Part shown: one piece after another, positions 42,001-43,673 of the stretch
Layout of the letters: the number at the start of each line of letters is the position of its first letter
Numbering within the stretch: the first letter of the stretch is position 1
Assembly: GCA_932294295.1 (NCBI GenBank)
Contig: OW028585.1
Span: forward strand, 1,584,001 to 1,648,000
Length of the DNA: 64,000 nucleotides
Reading direction: 5' to 3'
Source of the DNA: Alitta virens
Lineage: Eukaryota > Annelida > Polychaeta > Phyllodocida > Nereididae
Program-made: the position numbers and the translations under genes
The notes under the pieces: model-generated
Database searches by the model: none
What the model was told of the DNA's origin: nothing
Seen by the model: only the letters and a program-made list of their open reading frames with translations

Positions 42001-43673
42001 GTCAAATAACAATCATGCTTACCATGCCTAAAACACTTACTTTTATTTGTCACCAAGCCATTATGACGTTAAGAAGAGCATCACCGATTGAAGAGTAACT
42101 TTATGAAAAATATAAGATCAGAGATGTTTCCATTCAAGCCATAATCGAATTATCAATCAATTTTTGTATATAATAAACTTTGAATTCGCAGCCTGAAATA
42201 CACAAGCATACATCAGTGTTTCCATTCATATTCTCGTGTGGCAACCTTCCAACGCCTCTACCAGTTGAGCTAAAGAGCAATTCCCCCCCCCCCGGCCCAG
42301 TGTGGGAAGTCCTTGATAGCTTATTTCCATTGAAAGCTACACATGTATTATGATGATTAAGCCTATGCATCGTGTTATTTAGACTCAACTCAAGAGATGA
42401 TGGGCATGCCGACCGTTAAGTCGCCATTAACTGGCAAAGACCCATGTCAAATCGGGCATCATAACTTTTTACTGCTGTAGCGTGGAACTCAACATGTCAT
42501 AGACCATAAGAAACTAATTACAAAATTTGTTATCAATATATTTTATTAATGTTAAAAAATATATTTGTAGGGTCCACAAGAAAAAGCAAAAGAAATCTAT
42601 ATCTATGGTTACAAGCACAAGAAAAATTCATCAGCAAAATGATAGTGGCACAAGCGACTCGGAAGATGAGGAACCTAACGACGAAAAAGTATGTCTATCT
42701 ATGTATCTATCTATGTATGTATGTATCTATCTATCTATCTATGTATCTATCTATGTATATGTCTATGTATGTATGTATGTATGTATGTATGTATGTATCT
42801 ATCTATCTATAAGGCCATCTAATACAAATAAAGAAAAAATGACACAATACCAGGCAACAATCCTTATTTATCAGGATGTACACTATTCAATTCCAATTCA
42901 TTTTTTTTCACTAGGCAAGGGAGGCAGGAGAATATGATGATATTCCTGATATGAATGGTCTGGAAATGGTTCCGATGGTTCCGAAAAAGAATGGAATCAT
43001 CAAGATAGATATGGACGACAAACTCTCGCAAGGTGACTCCGCAATTGGGGATACGTTCTCAAAGAATGACTGTAGAGGGATTAAAGATTTGCAAAAACTA
43101 AAGGAGCCATCCACTGGGATGAATCAAGCATCAACTAAAGGGATTAAAGCATTGACTCAAGGGATTACAGACTCAACTCAAGGGATTATCGACACGCCGA
43201 CTGTTGAGTCGCCATTAACTGGCAAAGACCCATGTCAAATTGGGAATTATAACTTTTCACCACAGCTTATGGATGGTTGCAATATTGAAAATGACAATGC
43301 AAAATCATCTAAACGATCATCTAAGGAGTCTATAAATACTCCTGGCTATGTAAGCAGAGATACAGAGGACTCTCCTATTGCTATAAGTAATATTGCCTTA
43401 TCTAGTTTGACAAACAGTAGCACGAATCCTGGTTCATCCAAAGAAAGACTTTCGAAACCATCTGATGCTTCCGACAGTACCAGTGGATTTCCAGGCCAGT
43501 GTAGTCCGCAAGGACAAGTACAATATTTTTCGAGTGCTGAGTCACCCGGATGTGAATTTGATGCGAATACTTCAGAAAGTTTTAGTGGCTCAGATGCTAA
43601 TTTCGTTTGGCATTCAAACCATCACATGACTGAAAATAAAAGCCATGATTCGGCTGATGATAACTATGACTAA
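1965..43673 (+). CDS. gp130-like class I cytokine receptor, 16 exons (950 aa)
   Basis: Exons, each with GT-AG boundaries and matching phase: 1965-2025, 12501-12740, 13785-13917, 14077-14258, 14430-14569, 15222-15363, 16136-16221, 16650-16875, 17139-17287, 18941-19060, 39787-39904, 40309-40464, 41108-41248, 41515-41596, 42571-42688, 42915-43673. They total 2853 nt, exactly 951 codons with one terminal stop. Order: signal peptide, Ig-like domain, five FnIII domains, membrane helix, acidic/serine-rich tail. This is the layout of gp130 (about 918 aa in human) and LIFR. Known: these receptors bind helical cytokines and signal through JAK/STAT. Odd points: no WSXWS motif, no clear membrane-proximal box 1 and no YxxQ STAT3 site, so the pathway is inferred from architecture only. 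The exon 10-11 intron holds the Polinton. Confidence 0.8.
2071..2210. repeat. palindromic hairpin MITE, copy A (decayed right end)
   Basis: The element is a near-complete palindrome built on GCGTTTTCCATGCGTTT and its reverse complement. It has the outer motif CATGGCCAAATGTGCCAC on the left and a worn copy on the right. Copies B (2610-2754) and C (53000-53147) show the full form. Confidence 0.7.
2610..2754. repeat. palindromic hairpin MITE, copy B
   Basis: It starts TACATGGCCAATTGTGCCAC and ends with the inverse CACATTTGGCAATGTA. It is 145 bp, almost fully self-complementary, and begins and ends with TA. Internal AAACGCATGG units are repeated in both arms. Confidence 0.75.
2805..2855. repeat. 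A/TA/ATA microsatellite
   Basis: A run of A is followed by (TA)n and (AAT)n. Short ORFs crossing it are compositional artefacts. Confidence 0.85.
3269..3433 (+). mobile_element. tRNA-derived SINE (family A) with 16-bp target duplication
   Basis: The head resembles a tRNA: A box TAGCTCAGTGGTAGGCGCAG and B box GGTTCGATTCC. It is followed by a shared non-tRNA body (GATGGCTGTTTCATCC and onward). The 16-bp sequence AGTTATTTCCCTTGTG occurs on both sides (3253-3268 and 3434-3449), the hallmark of target-primed reverse transcription. No intact tRNA fold is required or claimed. Confidence 0.85.
3524..3880 (+). repeat. poly-G/poly-C MITE-like repeat (GGGGCGTCGAT family)
   Basis: It shares the interior (TTTGTGCTTTGTTGTACACTT, the GACAAAGTAGG and CAAGAGAAATC segments) with 14755-15002, 43738-44060 and 44060-44400. 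Homopolymer G and C runs lie near its ends. Ends are worn in this copy. Confidence 0.6.
4774..5253. repeat. long terminal-inverted-repeat element (arms of about 140 bp)
   Basis: The left arm begins CCTCTAGTTGGGTAATGCTG and its inverse returns at 5112-5253 with few mismatches, giving arms of about 140 bp and a 200-bp loop. A separate direct repeat (ACTCCCTGCACTGTTT and TCCCTGTCCCATCACATGGG) flanks the element at 4729-4770 and 5308-5356. No coding capacity was seen. Confidence 0.7.
6395..8156 (+). pseudogene. Tc1-type DDE transposase, broken and split
   Basis: The frame starts MPRTKELSERQ at 6395 and breaks almost at once at an A run. Recognisable blocks follow: the helix-turn-helix part (SGYKKISKELRGHISTVRKV), then KHGGGNVMLWGCYASTGTGK, WMFQQDNDPN (catalytic Asp region), and SPDLNPIEMLW (catalytic Glu). 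It ends VIAAKERHTKY and a stop at 8154-8156. At least two frameshifts and the hAT insertion inactivate it. The insertion plus duplication is 750 bp, so it did not itself change the frame. Confidence 0.85.
7307..8048. mobile_element. non-autonomous hAT element nested in the Tc1 transposase
   Basis: Ends are CAGGGCTAAAC (left) and GTTGAGCCCTG (right), inverted repeats with one mismatch. They are flanked by an exact 8-bp target duplication GAAGAATG (7299-7306 and 8049-8056), as known for hAT transposons. Several GGACAAGT/ACTTGTCC motifs crowd both subterminal regions, typical of hAT transposase binding sites. No transposase is encoded in its 742 bp. Confidence 0.88.
8385..8550 (-). mobile_element. 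SINE family B fragment
   Basis: On the minus strand it matches the copies at 15601-15905 and 63687-63945: tRNA-like head with worn B box, then the segment with ATGAGCTACAGC, GAGATGCTTAATTGGC, and the ACCCAACCATTAGTACC part that corresponds to ACCCCACCCATGGGGTAA. Confidence 0.6.
8750..9137. repeat. MITE (TIR ...CAGCCCAGCGACC...), copy 1
   Basis: The outer motif ACTGTGTGACG and CACCTCACAGCCCAGCGACC on the left returns inverted on the right as CATAATTAGGTCGCTGGGCT and GCAGTGTTG. It aligns along its whole length with copy 2 at 11174-11567 (for example GAATAATTAGATGTTCATG and AAAATTGCCTAAACTAAAA). I could not identify a clean target duplication, so the superfamily is left open. Confidence 0.7.
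9225..9470. repeat. interspersed repeat built on GTTAGTTATATCCCTCATAGTC
   Basis: It contains inverted and direct repeats of GTTAGTTAACTCCCTCCTGAG and ATATCCCTCATAGTCGGGAG. Related pieces occur at 3237-3268, 3895-3960 and 10927-11100. Each piece pairs with an inverse nearby, so this looks like a short hairpin-forming repeat family. No coding was seen. Confidence 0.5.
9480..10926. other. intron 1 stretch without recognised features
   Basis: AT-rich sequence between two repeat blocks of receptor intron 1. I see no convincing exon, RNA gene or transposon terminus. The short ORFs have no recognisable domain and low-complexity composition. Confidence 0.5.
11174..11567. repeat. MITE (TIR ...CAGCCCAGCGACC...), copy 2
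   Basis: The better-preserved copy. The left TIR runs through GTCGTCACCTCACAGCCC and GCGACCTAATTATG; the right TIR is the inverse and ends GGTGACGACCCACACAGTGT. The inverted arms are at least 30 bp and nearly perfect. Compare 8750-9137. Confidence 0.78.
11848..12290. repeat. AT-rich TTTAAATC element with internal tandem duplication
   Basis: The block begins GGTTGGTAAAAAT and ends ATCTGCCAACC, a weak inverted repeat. Between them are many ATTTAAATC/GATTTAAAT motifs and an 80-90-bp tandem duplication (12008-12175; unit contains ACTTACTGCTCTAAAATTG and TTGAGTTAAAAA). It is noncoding and lies just upstream of receptor exon 2. Confidence 0.55.
12501..12740 (+). CDS. cytokine receptor exon 2: N-terminal Ig-like domain
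   Basis: The phase 1-1 exon encodes about 80 residues with the Ig pattern FTITCKPG (first cysteine) and VRLVLCWF (second cysteine), plus two further cysteines and three NxT/S glycosylation sites. A symmetrical phase-1 exon carrying a single Ig domain matches the D1 exon of gp130-type receptors. Confidence 0.75.
12790..12910. repeat. imperfect palindrome in intron 2
   Basis: TGTCTCCAAGCAATTGATGACGTC (12810-12833) returns inverted as GACGTCATCAATGTCTGGAGACA near 12877-12900. It is short, with a hairpin-MITE form. Both arms contain a TGACGTCA-like core. Confidence 0.5.
13282..13742. repeat. MITE with TIRs of about 65-70 bp in intron 2
   Basis: ATAGCAATATTGTAAAAAAT at the left end continues through CATGGGAACCAGAAAAGGCC and returns inverted at 13675-13742. 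The interior is more GC-rich than the intron and has no transposase. It ends 42 bp before exon 3. Confidence 0.7.
13785..14258 (+). CDS. cytokine receptor exons 3-4: FnIII domain 1
   Basis: Exons 13785-13917 and 14077-14258 join in phase 2. The domain starts PKKPRLRINETKYF, has the strand-C tryptophan (ELKWDIFD), and carries three cysteines and several NxS/T sites in its second half. It corresponds in position to the first half of the cytokine-binding module. Confidence 0.72.
14430..15363 (+). CDS. cytokine receptor exons 5-6: FnIII domain 2
   Basis: Exons 14430-14569 and 15222-15363 join in phase 0. The domain opens IPGEVKDLNFSQVEPSKAVL, has the FnIII tryptophan (LQWTPPY), and the LPDVCANTQYSFTVIAHS strand E-F signature. 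WSXWS would be expected near the end of exon 6, but the sequence there is KASQPVINNF. A hAT MITE sits in the intron between the two exons. Confidence 0.75.
14755..15002. mobile_element. hAT-type MITE between receptor exons 5 and 6
   Basis: The ends CAGGGGCGTCGATT and AATCGACGCCCCTG are perfect inverted repeats. Flanks are CATTTGTA (14747-14754) and CATTCGTA (15003-15010), an 8-bp target duplication with one mismatch, as expected for hAT. It carries homopolymer G/C tracts and the family interior also seen at 3524-3880 and 43738-44400. Confidence 0.8.
15371..15554. repeat. hairpin MITE inserted at the exon 6 splice donor
   Basis: The arms (GAATGGCGTTCTGTCCTGTC onward, about 48 bp, and the inverse at 15506-15553) are nearly perfect. 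TACATT occurs on both sides (15365-15370 and 15555-15560) and fits a 6-bp target duplication. The left copy overlaps the T of the GT donor at 15364-15365, so the insertion lies immediately inside the intron and leaves the donor readable. Confidence 0.72.
15601..15905 (+). mobile_element. tRNA-derived SINE (family B)
   Basis: The head has TGGCCTCATGGTTAAGGCA (A-box region) and GGTTTGAACCC (B box, near 15681). A long body follows: ACCCCACCCATGGGGTAA, CATCTCATCATTATGTCTGC, and a CTGGTCATATAAGCTG end. It shares this body with 63687-63945 and, on the minus strand, 50690-50905. Confidence 0.75.
16136..16875 (+). CDS. cytokine receptor exons 7-8: FnIII domain 3
   Basis: Exons 16136-16221 and 16650-16875 join in phase 0. 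The domain begins VPGQVQVTSNSYQIV, has VEIFWK before the first donor, and ends with the FnIII E-F strand pattern HKTYHVTITATNEMGDG. A SINE (16409-16597) lies in the intron. Confidence 0.72.
16409..16597 (+). mobile_element. tRNA-derived SINE (family A) with 16-bp target duplication
   Basis: Same family as 3269-3433. TTAACTCTAAGACCAA is present on both sides (16393-16408 and 16598-16613). The 3' end is a (CCA)n run. It is inserted between receptor exons 7 and 8 in sense orientation. Confidence 0.85.
17139..39904 (+). CDS. cytokine receptor exons 9-11: FnIII domain 4, split by the Polinton
   Basis: Exons 17139-17287, 18941-19060 and 39787-39904 join in phase 0 and phase 0. The domain has VTVHWDHSKK and YTVYTC, then a cysteine-rich insertion (exon 10), then GLGYRVKDSN and SPIQWSNC, the nearest thing to half a WSXWS motif. 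The intron after exon 10 is 20.7 kb long and contains the Polinton and its 131-bp-repeat host element. Phase and domain continuity across it argue that the receptor frame survives the insertion. Confidence 0.7.
17440..17700. repeat. dispersed repeat, partner of 45530-45800 in opposite orientation
   Basis: It shares CTGAGCAGCCCTGAATTCAG, ATTTTCTCAGGGAAA, GATAAGATGTCAAATATAC, CTGTTAAGATGCACTTTG and GTAGCCACCTGGTTG with the inverse strand of 45530-45800. Both copies are noncoding. Confidence 0.7.
17701..18940. other. receptor intron 9 remainder
   Basis: AT-rich intron sequence with an (AAT)n run near 18000. I see no gene or transposon ends here. Confidence 0.5.
19250..19325 (+). repeat. Polinton left terminal inverted repeat
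   Basis: The first 76 bp match the inverse of 39144-39219 with two mismatches. Similarity continues weakly to about 165 bp (both share CTTTTGATGTTTC). Within the repeat, ATGATAAC (19267-19274) and GTTATCAT (19307-19314) are complementary, so the end can fold back. Confidence 0.85.
19326..21523. other. Polinton left arm, no recognised gene
   Basis: AT-rich DNA with weak inverted-repeat similarity to the right end at its outer edge and an (ACT)n microsatellite at 21030-21180. ORFs through the microsatellite (poly-Thr, poly-Ser, poly-Val in different frames) are artefacts. I found no conserved domain. Confidence 0.6.
21030..21180. repeat. (ACT)n trinucleotide microsatellite
   Basis: About 150 bp of near-pure ACT units with a few interruptions (GCT, ACA, AGT). 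Confidence 0.9.
21524..21826 (-). CDS. small Polinton ORF or exon, unknown (about 100 aa)
   Basis: I do not recognise it. It has a hydrophobic start (GALFGVLRFFVAPWLAY), then a proline/histidine-rich middle (LPHVHHPPAEGHR) and an arginine-rich end. On the minus strand a strong acceptor (CTTTTTTTTCAG) sits just inside the ORF, before AGAAGAGATTTGGC, so it may be a downstream exon of a spliced transcript, perhaps with the membrane protein at 22062-22796. It lies in the same orientation as that gene. Confidence 0.4.
   Translation of the reverse strand: MLFFQRRDLAYGYAGALFGVLRFFVAPWLAYNRQQGIDRPYMDPEPHVDQEGALILPHVHHPPAEGHRAPPRVQRAREHNWIDLGNIIGRRLRNHRVPPH
22062..22796 (-). CDS. Polinton-encoded signal-peptide membrane protein, unknown family (244 aa)
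   Basis: Two starts are possible. The second methionine (22772) begins MERIEVFLILSMALCHVAA, a clean signal peptide, and is preferred. The ectodomain of about 130 residues opens with a cysteine cluster (CGNRGQCTCTSSGAVLCE) that resembles a leucine-rich-repeat N-terminal cap, and one LRR-like stretch (TSVLVLGLSSDHC) follows. A membrane helix (IVWTVLSTIIGGILTCCILV) and a second cysteine-rich hydrophobic segment (CCLKCMALILLPLHLIAKCC) end the protein. It could be an envelope-like or cell-surface protein; no fusion peptide or known fusogen motif is visible. Transcribed with the structural block. Confidence 0.6.
   Translation of the reverse strand: MSHFIERNMERIEVFLILSMALCHVAAWTCGNRGQCTCTSSGAVLCEDSASAPFFTKEHRKDKSMTIVTSDGEFNIESIKDTSGFTSVLVLGLSSDHCGMMTSLFPWSRCTTAEDMAIVSGVTVTTLTISAVVKTKGNAESIHEPTTGSRHGYGTGMIVWTVLSTIIGGILTCCILVSLVNLHARINSHARANDPALCAIDCCLKCMALILLPLHLIAKCCNCTWGNMHTMESGTPPTTTPFTV
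22797..24019. other. Polinton spacer with short repeats
   Basis: The region is noncoding as far as I can see. A CATACATCTTCTATACC unit is duplicated near 23105-23140. At 23239-23275 a stretch of about 37 bp repeats coding sequence from 22366-22402 (ATGTATGCTCACTGCATTTC with few changes). At 23590-23770 a diverged tandem duplication contains ACGGTATATACATTTAGAAA. Confidence 0.55.
24020..24508 (-). CDS. PRO: adenovirus-type cysteine protease (maturation protease)
   Basis: 162 aa, near the size of adenain and Polinton proteases. Visible catalytic residues in order: His57 in GHWMVL, Asp89 in EVFDSLG, Cys122 in TTHCGYYVLLYAY. Known: this C5/Ulp1-like protease matures capsid proteins in adenoviruses and is one of the six core Polinton genes. 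Its ATG overlaps the MCP stop (ATGA at 24505-24508). It carries a lysine run (residues 72-78) between His and Asp. It is the last gene of the overlapping structural block. Confidence 0.9.
   Translation of the reverse strand: MNTNQLYQLLWNDSTASSYVMAIIPSNALRYVRADRCERCYIVNCNENSYLRGDIGHWMVLTIHGDRDEDVKLKKKKKNEEPSLVEVFDSLGERTYNTEMNAFMSKFKCCSVYSKHLSTTHCGYYVLLYAYYRSRKYSSSCTINILSEISDVKSHCLRLYST
24505..25866 (-). CDS. MCP: major capsid protein (double jelly roll), interrupted by amber codon
   Basis: I chose the start at 25866 (MSSGEKVLES) because the frame upstream is covered by the overlapping basic-protein gene. The first 374 codons show Polinton MCP features (LAQALWDQVEVRLNDRVV, ILKHVTPTP, NPYNFQHYDI). 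A TAG at 24742-24744 interrupts them, but the same frame then stays open for 78 more codons with the typical C-terminal jelly-roll strands (DGYTLFVIDL, FYPVTREGCVRIELRF) and ends at the ATGA overlap with the protease. So the lesion is a single nonsense codon. Known: MCP forms the hexon-like capsomer. It could be a young pseudogene, a polymorphism or an assembly error. Confidence 0.88.
25853..26260 (-). CDS. small basic Polinton protein (135 aa), possible minor virion/core protein
   Basis: The start MEERYKSLVAMKAEPWIDHF overlaps the 3' end of the penton gene by 25 bp, and the stop overlaps the MCP start by 14 bp. It is lysine/serine/asparagine-rich with a very basic C-terminus (KRKKTGPKSAPNKKIARIK). 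A short basic gene between penton and MCP is common in Polintons and is sometimes compared with adenovirus core or pVI-like proteins. I infer only a virion or DNA-binding role from charge and position. Confidence 0.7.
   Translation of the reverse strand: MEERYKSLVAMKAEPWIDHFQKTAGHTSLWSKKPQPIVIKQGKNKNTSAASGDDKKNQENLPLTVVSPIEQSNEMAQAELAGKNDKSSFSEHSNSVNSQRKSTTQRVKRKKTGPKSAPNKKIARIKDIFTQHVKR
26236..26697 (-). CDS. mCP: minor capsid protein (penton-like, single jelly roll)
   Basis: 153 aa, the usual size. The pattern SFTIQMPEAF, then LKGQWYLGLIDIVIPAVPNKW, then YVPVRVTDVRHLTIELRDSR is typical of Polinton and virophage penton proteins, with conserved GxWxxGL and the late IEL-DxxG strand. Known: it forms pentamers at capsid vertices. 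It starts 6 bp after the integrase stop and overlaps the next gene. Confidence 0.82.
   Translation of the reverse strand: MFIYGASDQTLGINPNNSAGSFTIQMPEAFTAPKNSILKGQWYLGLIDIVIPAVPNKWAKWDVMYVTFTQLEGSVVGDAYSPVLRSIPLSEIKRHNFVCLHPVLYVPVRVTDVRHLTIELRDSRGDLLRELAGETIRHTKRTLELIWRKDTNR
26704..27933 (-). CDS. INT: retroviral-type integrase (rve) with chromodomain
   Basis: 409 aa. Core catalytic residues: Asp85 (LWDSDLLVL), Asp161 (IRSDRGTEF), Glu195 (NYAEAMIKGLKKRL). An SH3-like module (FAIGDRVRVSYHRR, near 290) is followed by a chromodomain (KIEKVIRTR ... VKYQSWPSKYNQWLPSDSL, about 355-400) and a lysine tail. Known: it inserts the Polinton DNA and makes the 6-bp duplication, and chromodomains can steer insertion toward chromatin marks. 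The frame is intact. Its start overlaps the upstream stop as TAATG. Confidence 0.93.
   Translation of the reverse strand: MVLPKDIDAYLSRRFYNPRSPGSFTSTAKLHSVIKREGRYDISFSRIDDWAKSQDIITLHKQARLKPTRYRLVIAPGINHLWDSDLLVLNGDRFTRANEGIAYILVTIDVFSRYCRAEPITSKGGKHVCEGFKKIFDSVSRTDESSGNEESDHLPRFIRSDRGTEFTNVTVTSLMLERNVKLVYTNTETKANYAEAMIKGLKKRLFQFFQYSNAYRYIDEFQNIISSYNRTVHSSIGVSPSHVNKGNEQDIWDYQYVTQNTSSLATSFKRAISSARNKKQGVYKFAIGDRVRVSYHRRKNFSRSYDEQFTGEVYTVRARKYSDSVAVYYLKDYGGETVDGPFYSNELTSVRFDPDAFFKIEKVIRTRVAPDGKRESLVKYQSWPSKYNQWLPSDSLKTLEKKKKKEKKE
27933..28811 (-). CDS. acidic Polinton protein with poly-Glu tract, unknown (292 aa)
   Basis: The N-terminal 75 residues are polar and disordered. A compact middle (about 80-175; IVRKLNVQLNSKAHRDKAHA, HKFYCLLLERDVPLNLIS) looks folded. 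It is followed by a glutamate run of about 70 residues encoded by a GAG/GAA microsatellite (28090-28265), then a basic end (GRKKKRKNK). It ends in a TAATG overlap with integrase. The position between ATPase and integrase suggests a structural or assembly role; I do not recognise the family. The antisense Ser/Pro ORF is a shadow. Confidence 0.65.
   Translation of the reverse strand: MNGEPTFRGPQTSEGRLIENGGVPASNGNMTSNGVQSIASQSRQDEGLNKLTRGSPLVSTQPQSQSHIDRARRADRVRDSDDEIVRKLNVQLNSKAHRDKAHAISRLITLASAGGNGRVDVANYAGSLLHTQASKFPVPVGHHKFYCLLLERDVPLNLISNVKLRRILHYMKNKYTHSSEYSGGEEEEEEEEEEVEVEVEVEEEGEEVGEEEEEEEEEEGEEGEGEEGEEGEGEEGEGDTGALKIIKRSVVRGGTMSGLNKRKKEEEEEEEKTEGRKKKRKNKISWIRIKTA
28920..29330 (-). CDS. 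small conserved Polinton protein (136 aa)
   Basis: All-helical appearance: TPRLSRTLLTDATREQVLCI, AEVVLNTLEGNVELPD, LHELSRGKRVLRKV. The pattern (LL..A....L..I.E..LN.L.GNV.L....L..L...K..LRK) resembles a small protein I associate with Polintons and adintovirus-like elements near the packaging genes, whose role is not known to me. It starts at the TAATG that ends the ATPase gene and ends with an acidic DSDDEI. Confidence 0.65.
   Translation of the reverse strand: MTERARAVTCMSFLELLIGTYRMTPRLSRTLLTDATREQVLCIAEVVLNTLEGNVELPDSVLHELSRGKRVLRKVSRVVTGNATSFRSTIRISADTRRQLKQIYVTHCKTLVEFIERCVPHLKKLLSDRNDSDDEI
29330..30004 (-). CDS. ATP: FtsK/HerA-type DNA-packaging ATPase
   Basis: 224 aa. Walker A is GPSMSGKT (residues 22-29); Walker B is LLVLDDLMDE (96-105). 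SVIMLSQNIYHQSRYSRTIS, with the glutamine/arginine sensor pattern, follows. Known: A32-like ATPases of Polintons, adintoviruses and large DNA viruses pump DNA into capsids. It is the first gene of the minus-strand block and diverges from the plus-strand PolB unit only about 50 bp away. Confidence 0.92.
   Translation of the reverse strand: MENQEYESLFKFESPSSTVIAGPSMSGKTVLTLAILRRAESMYTIPPERILYAYGVHQKKFDELEAEVANMTTHHGLPTRELIDELKSADDSGHSLLVLDDLMDEICKSSEMCSLFTRDVHHSRISVIMLSQNIYHQSRYSRTISLNTSYLILLKTCRDLQQIHFLSRQMFPGTPKRLVEAYEDATYQPRGYLVVNNLTSSGDEDVRLSTSILPGDTLVLYTRK
30042..31923 (+). CDS. spliced low-complexity ORF upstream of PolB, with nuclear localisation signal
   Basis: Segments 30042-31260, 31357-31479, 31618-31692 and about 31790-31923 join at GT-AG sites in matching phases (0, 2, 2). 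The first ATG is 30058, but an acceptor at 30040-30041 and an open frame back to it hint at a further upstream exon. The protein is Ser/Thr/Pro/Gln-rich with a GTSTSGG minisatellite and an acidic stretch. Exon 2 carries SPKKRKVTK, a close match to the classical SV40-type NLS. It may be an N-terminal extension of PolB or a separate protein; I found no in-phase donor to reach the PolB exon at 32030. Confidence 0.5.
30920..31060 (+). repeat. GGTACGAGTACGAGT minisatellite in coding sequence
   Basis: Repeated GGTACGAGT and ACGAGT units encode a Gly-Thr-Ser-rich stretch in the plus frame; other frames give poly Arg-Thr, a shadow. Confidence 0.8.
32030..36378 (+). CDS. PolB: protein-primed family B DNA polymerase, one frameshift near C-terminus
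   Basis: The exon opens after an acceptor at 32029. The first in-frame ATG is 32109. Order: N-terminal domain with NDDNLCLARAI; a cysteine-rich zinc region (33130-33450); exonuclease motifs ADFETDP (near 33487), HNGQAYDAYF and YCEDDVNIL; polymerase motif A DICSLYP (35070), motif B LLLNSFWGKFG (35640), motif C YFDTDS (35923). Known: it replicates the linear Polinton from protein-primed ends. The frame stops at 36135-36137, but the adjacent frame carries the expected C-terminus (KGFTLNHE onward to 36378). The switch falls at an A run, 36108-36111, consistent with one extra base. All active-site motifs lie before the break. Confidence 0.93.
36379..37166. other. Polinton 3'-3' intergenic region with paired direct repeats
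   Basis: This lies between two convergent genes. An 84-bp unit (begins CTTGTTACATAATTGTCTCA) occurs at 36419 and 36643. A second unit of about 83 bp (begins GTAACGGTTGTTTTTTCGAT) occurs at 36539 and 36889. The order is A-B-A-B, with extra sequence before the second B. No coding was seen. Confidence 0.75.
37167..37172 (-). terminator. polyadenylation signal AATAAA
   Basis: Minus-strand AATAAA 20 bp past the stop of the gene at 37192-38258, well placed to end its transcript. Confidence 0.5.
37192..38258 (-). CDS. Polinton protein of unknown function (about 355 aa), frameshifted near C-terminus
   Basis: The frame runs from 38258 to a stop at 37329. The neighbouring frame continues the protein-like sequence (KTEEQIVQSIITTEHLSERL) to a stop at 37192, so a single-base shift lies around 37340-37380. 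Residues about 25-75 (KTGYITLSRHNEDTGKW, VHIAKKSFEKMKEASTELLD) have a spacing like PC4-type single-strand DNA-binding proteins, which is only a weak resemblance. The rest is not recognised. It converges on PolB, and an AATAAA follows its stop. Confidence 0.6.
38524..38868 (-). CDS. small single-span Polinton membrane protein (114 aa)
   Basis: The frame is open from 38928, but MEGEDVTEKFMEG at 38868 is the better start because it gives an acidic cytosolic N-terminus. It is followed by WKLFGRLLPKNEVIF, a strong membrane helix (ICQVVILYIVIITCIVNLT), and WTALLSYSLGIMLPQP with a basic end. This helix-plus-LWTALLS...LGxxLPxP pattern looks like a small membrane protein I associate with Polinton/adintovirus-type elements. 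Role unknown: perhaps capsid-membrane interaction or exit. Confidence 0.7.
   Translation of the reverse strand: MEGEDVTEKFMEGAAPEHSEEKYENVDLDSDTHISPSLLDIRPIRSMSDWKLFGRLLPKNEVIFICQVVILYIVIITCIVNLTMRNGDSNLWTALLSYSLGIMLPQPTLATRKR
38869..39143. other. Polinton right arm, noncoding
   Basis: A short non-coding arm between the last gene and the strong part of the right TIR; it contains the weak outer-arm similarity to the left end (TCAAAAGAACATTT region). Nothing else seen. Confidence 0.5.
39144..39219 (-). repeat. Polinton right terminal inverted repeat
   Basis: Inverse of 19250-19325. It ends ...GGGCCTGTATGTAGT just before the target duplication AATGCC at 39220-39225. The same internal fold-back pair is conserved. 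Confidence 0.85.
39220..39567 (+). repeat. 131-bp tandem repeat units, right of the Polinton
   Basis: The AATGCCACC...TAAATCACTTCTACTACAG units repeat with exact 131-bp spacing (39220, 39351, 39482), and the last is followed by the inverted end. These units show the undisrupted target sequence AATGCCACCTT. Confidence 0.85.
39905..40035. repeat. (TATC/TATG)n microsatellite at exon 11 donor
   Basis: GTAT/CTAT tetranucleotide repeats begin a few bases after the GTAAGT donor. Poly-Tyr/Ile/Ser ORFs here are artefacts. Confidence 0.85.
40309..41248 (+). CDS. cytokine receptor exons 12-13: FnIII domain 5
   Basis: Exons 40309-40464 and 41108-41248 join in phase 1. The domain runs from VPEFNISAKPTSL to YVISQLESSHFYNIAIIGIA. 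Two in-frame donors exist for exon 12: GTAAAA at 40453 and the stronger GTAAGG at 40465. I chose the second because it keeps the usual proline-valine linker; the choice changes the protein by four residues. Confidence 0.65.
41515..41596 (+). CDS. cytokine receptor exon 14: transmembrane helix
   Basis: The 82-nt exon encodes SMAYVPSTVVIGILACTVIV and the following LGV-W, a single membrane span, ending in phase 2 at GTGAGT. Exon 15 continues with the basic stop-transfer stretch HKKKQKK. The 3' half of this exon and its donor are repeated several times in the following intron. Confidence 0.78.
41597..41852 (+). repeat. tandem copies of the transmembrane exon 3' half plus donor
   Basis: A unit of about 62-64 bp (GGAATTCTAGCTTGTACAGT, then CATCGTCC, GTGTCTGGTGAGT and GTATTTTCAT) occurs in the exon (41555-41615) and about 3.5 more times (to 41852). 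Most copies keep GTGTCTGGTGAGT, so the splice donor itself is multiplied. Confidence 0.85.
42382..42469 (+). repeat. partial duplicate of receptor exon 16 in the preceding intron
   Basis: It matches coding sequence 43170-43257 over about 88 bp (shared GACTCAACTCAAG, TCGCCATTAACTGGCAAAGA, CCCATGTCAAAT) with roughly one change in six. No splice sites flank it. Confidence 0.82.
42571..43673 (+). CDS. cytokine receptor exons 15-16: cytoplasmic tail
   Basis: Exons 42571-42688 and 42915-43673 encode a tail of about 290 residues. It starts with a basic anchor, then an acidic run (SDSEDEEPNDEK), then a long serine/threonine-rich region. Five tyrosines are visible (contexts EYDDIP, NYNFSP, GYVSR, QYFSS, NYD at the end), none in YxxQ. 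Proline pairs (MVPMVP) lie about 60 residues inside the membrane, further in than a usual box 1. A short repeated unit (TKGIK, TQGIT, TQGII) occurs in the middle. Confidence 0.72.
42689..42815. repeat. (GTAT/CTAT)n microsatellite starting at exon 15 donor
   Basis: The donor GTATGT is the first unit of the repeat, which runs about 125 bp. Confidence 0.85.
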
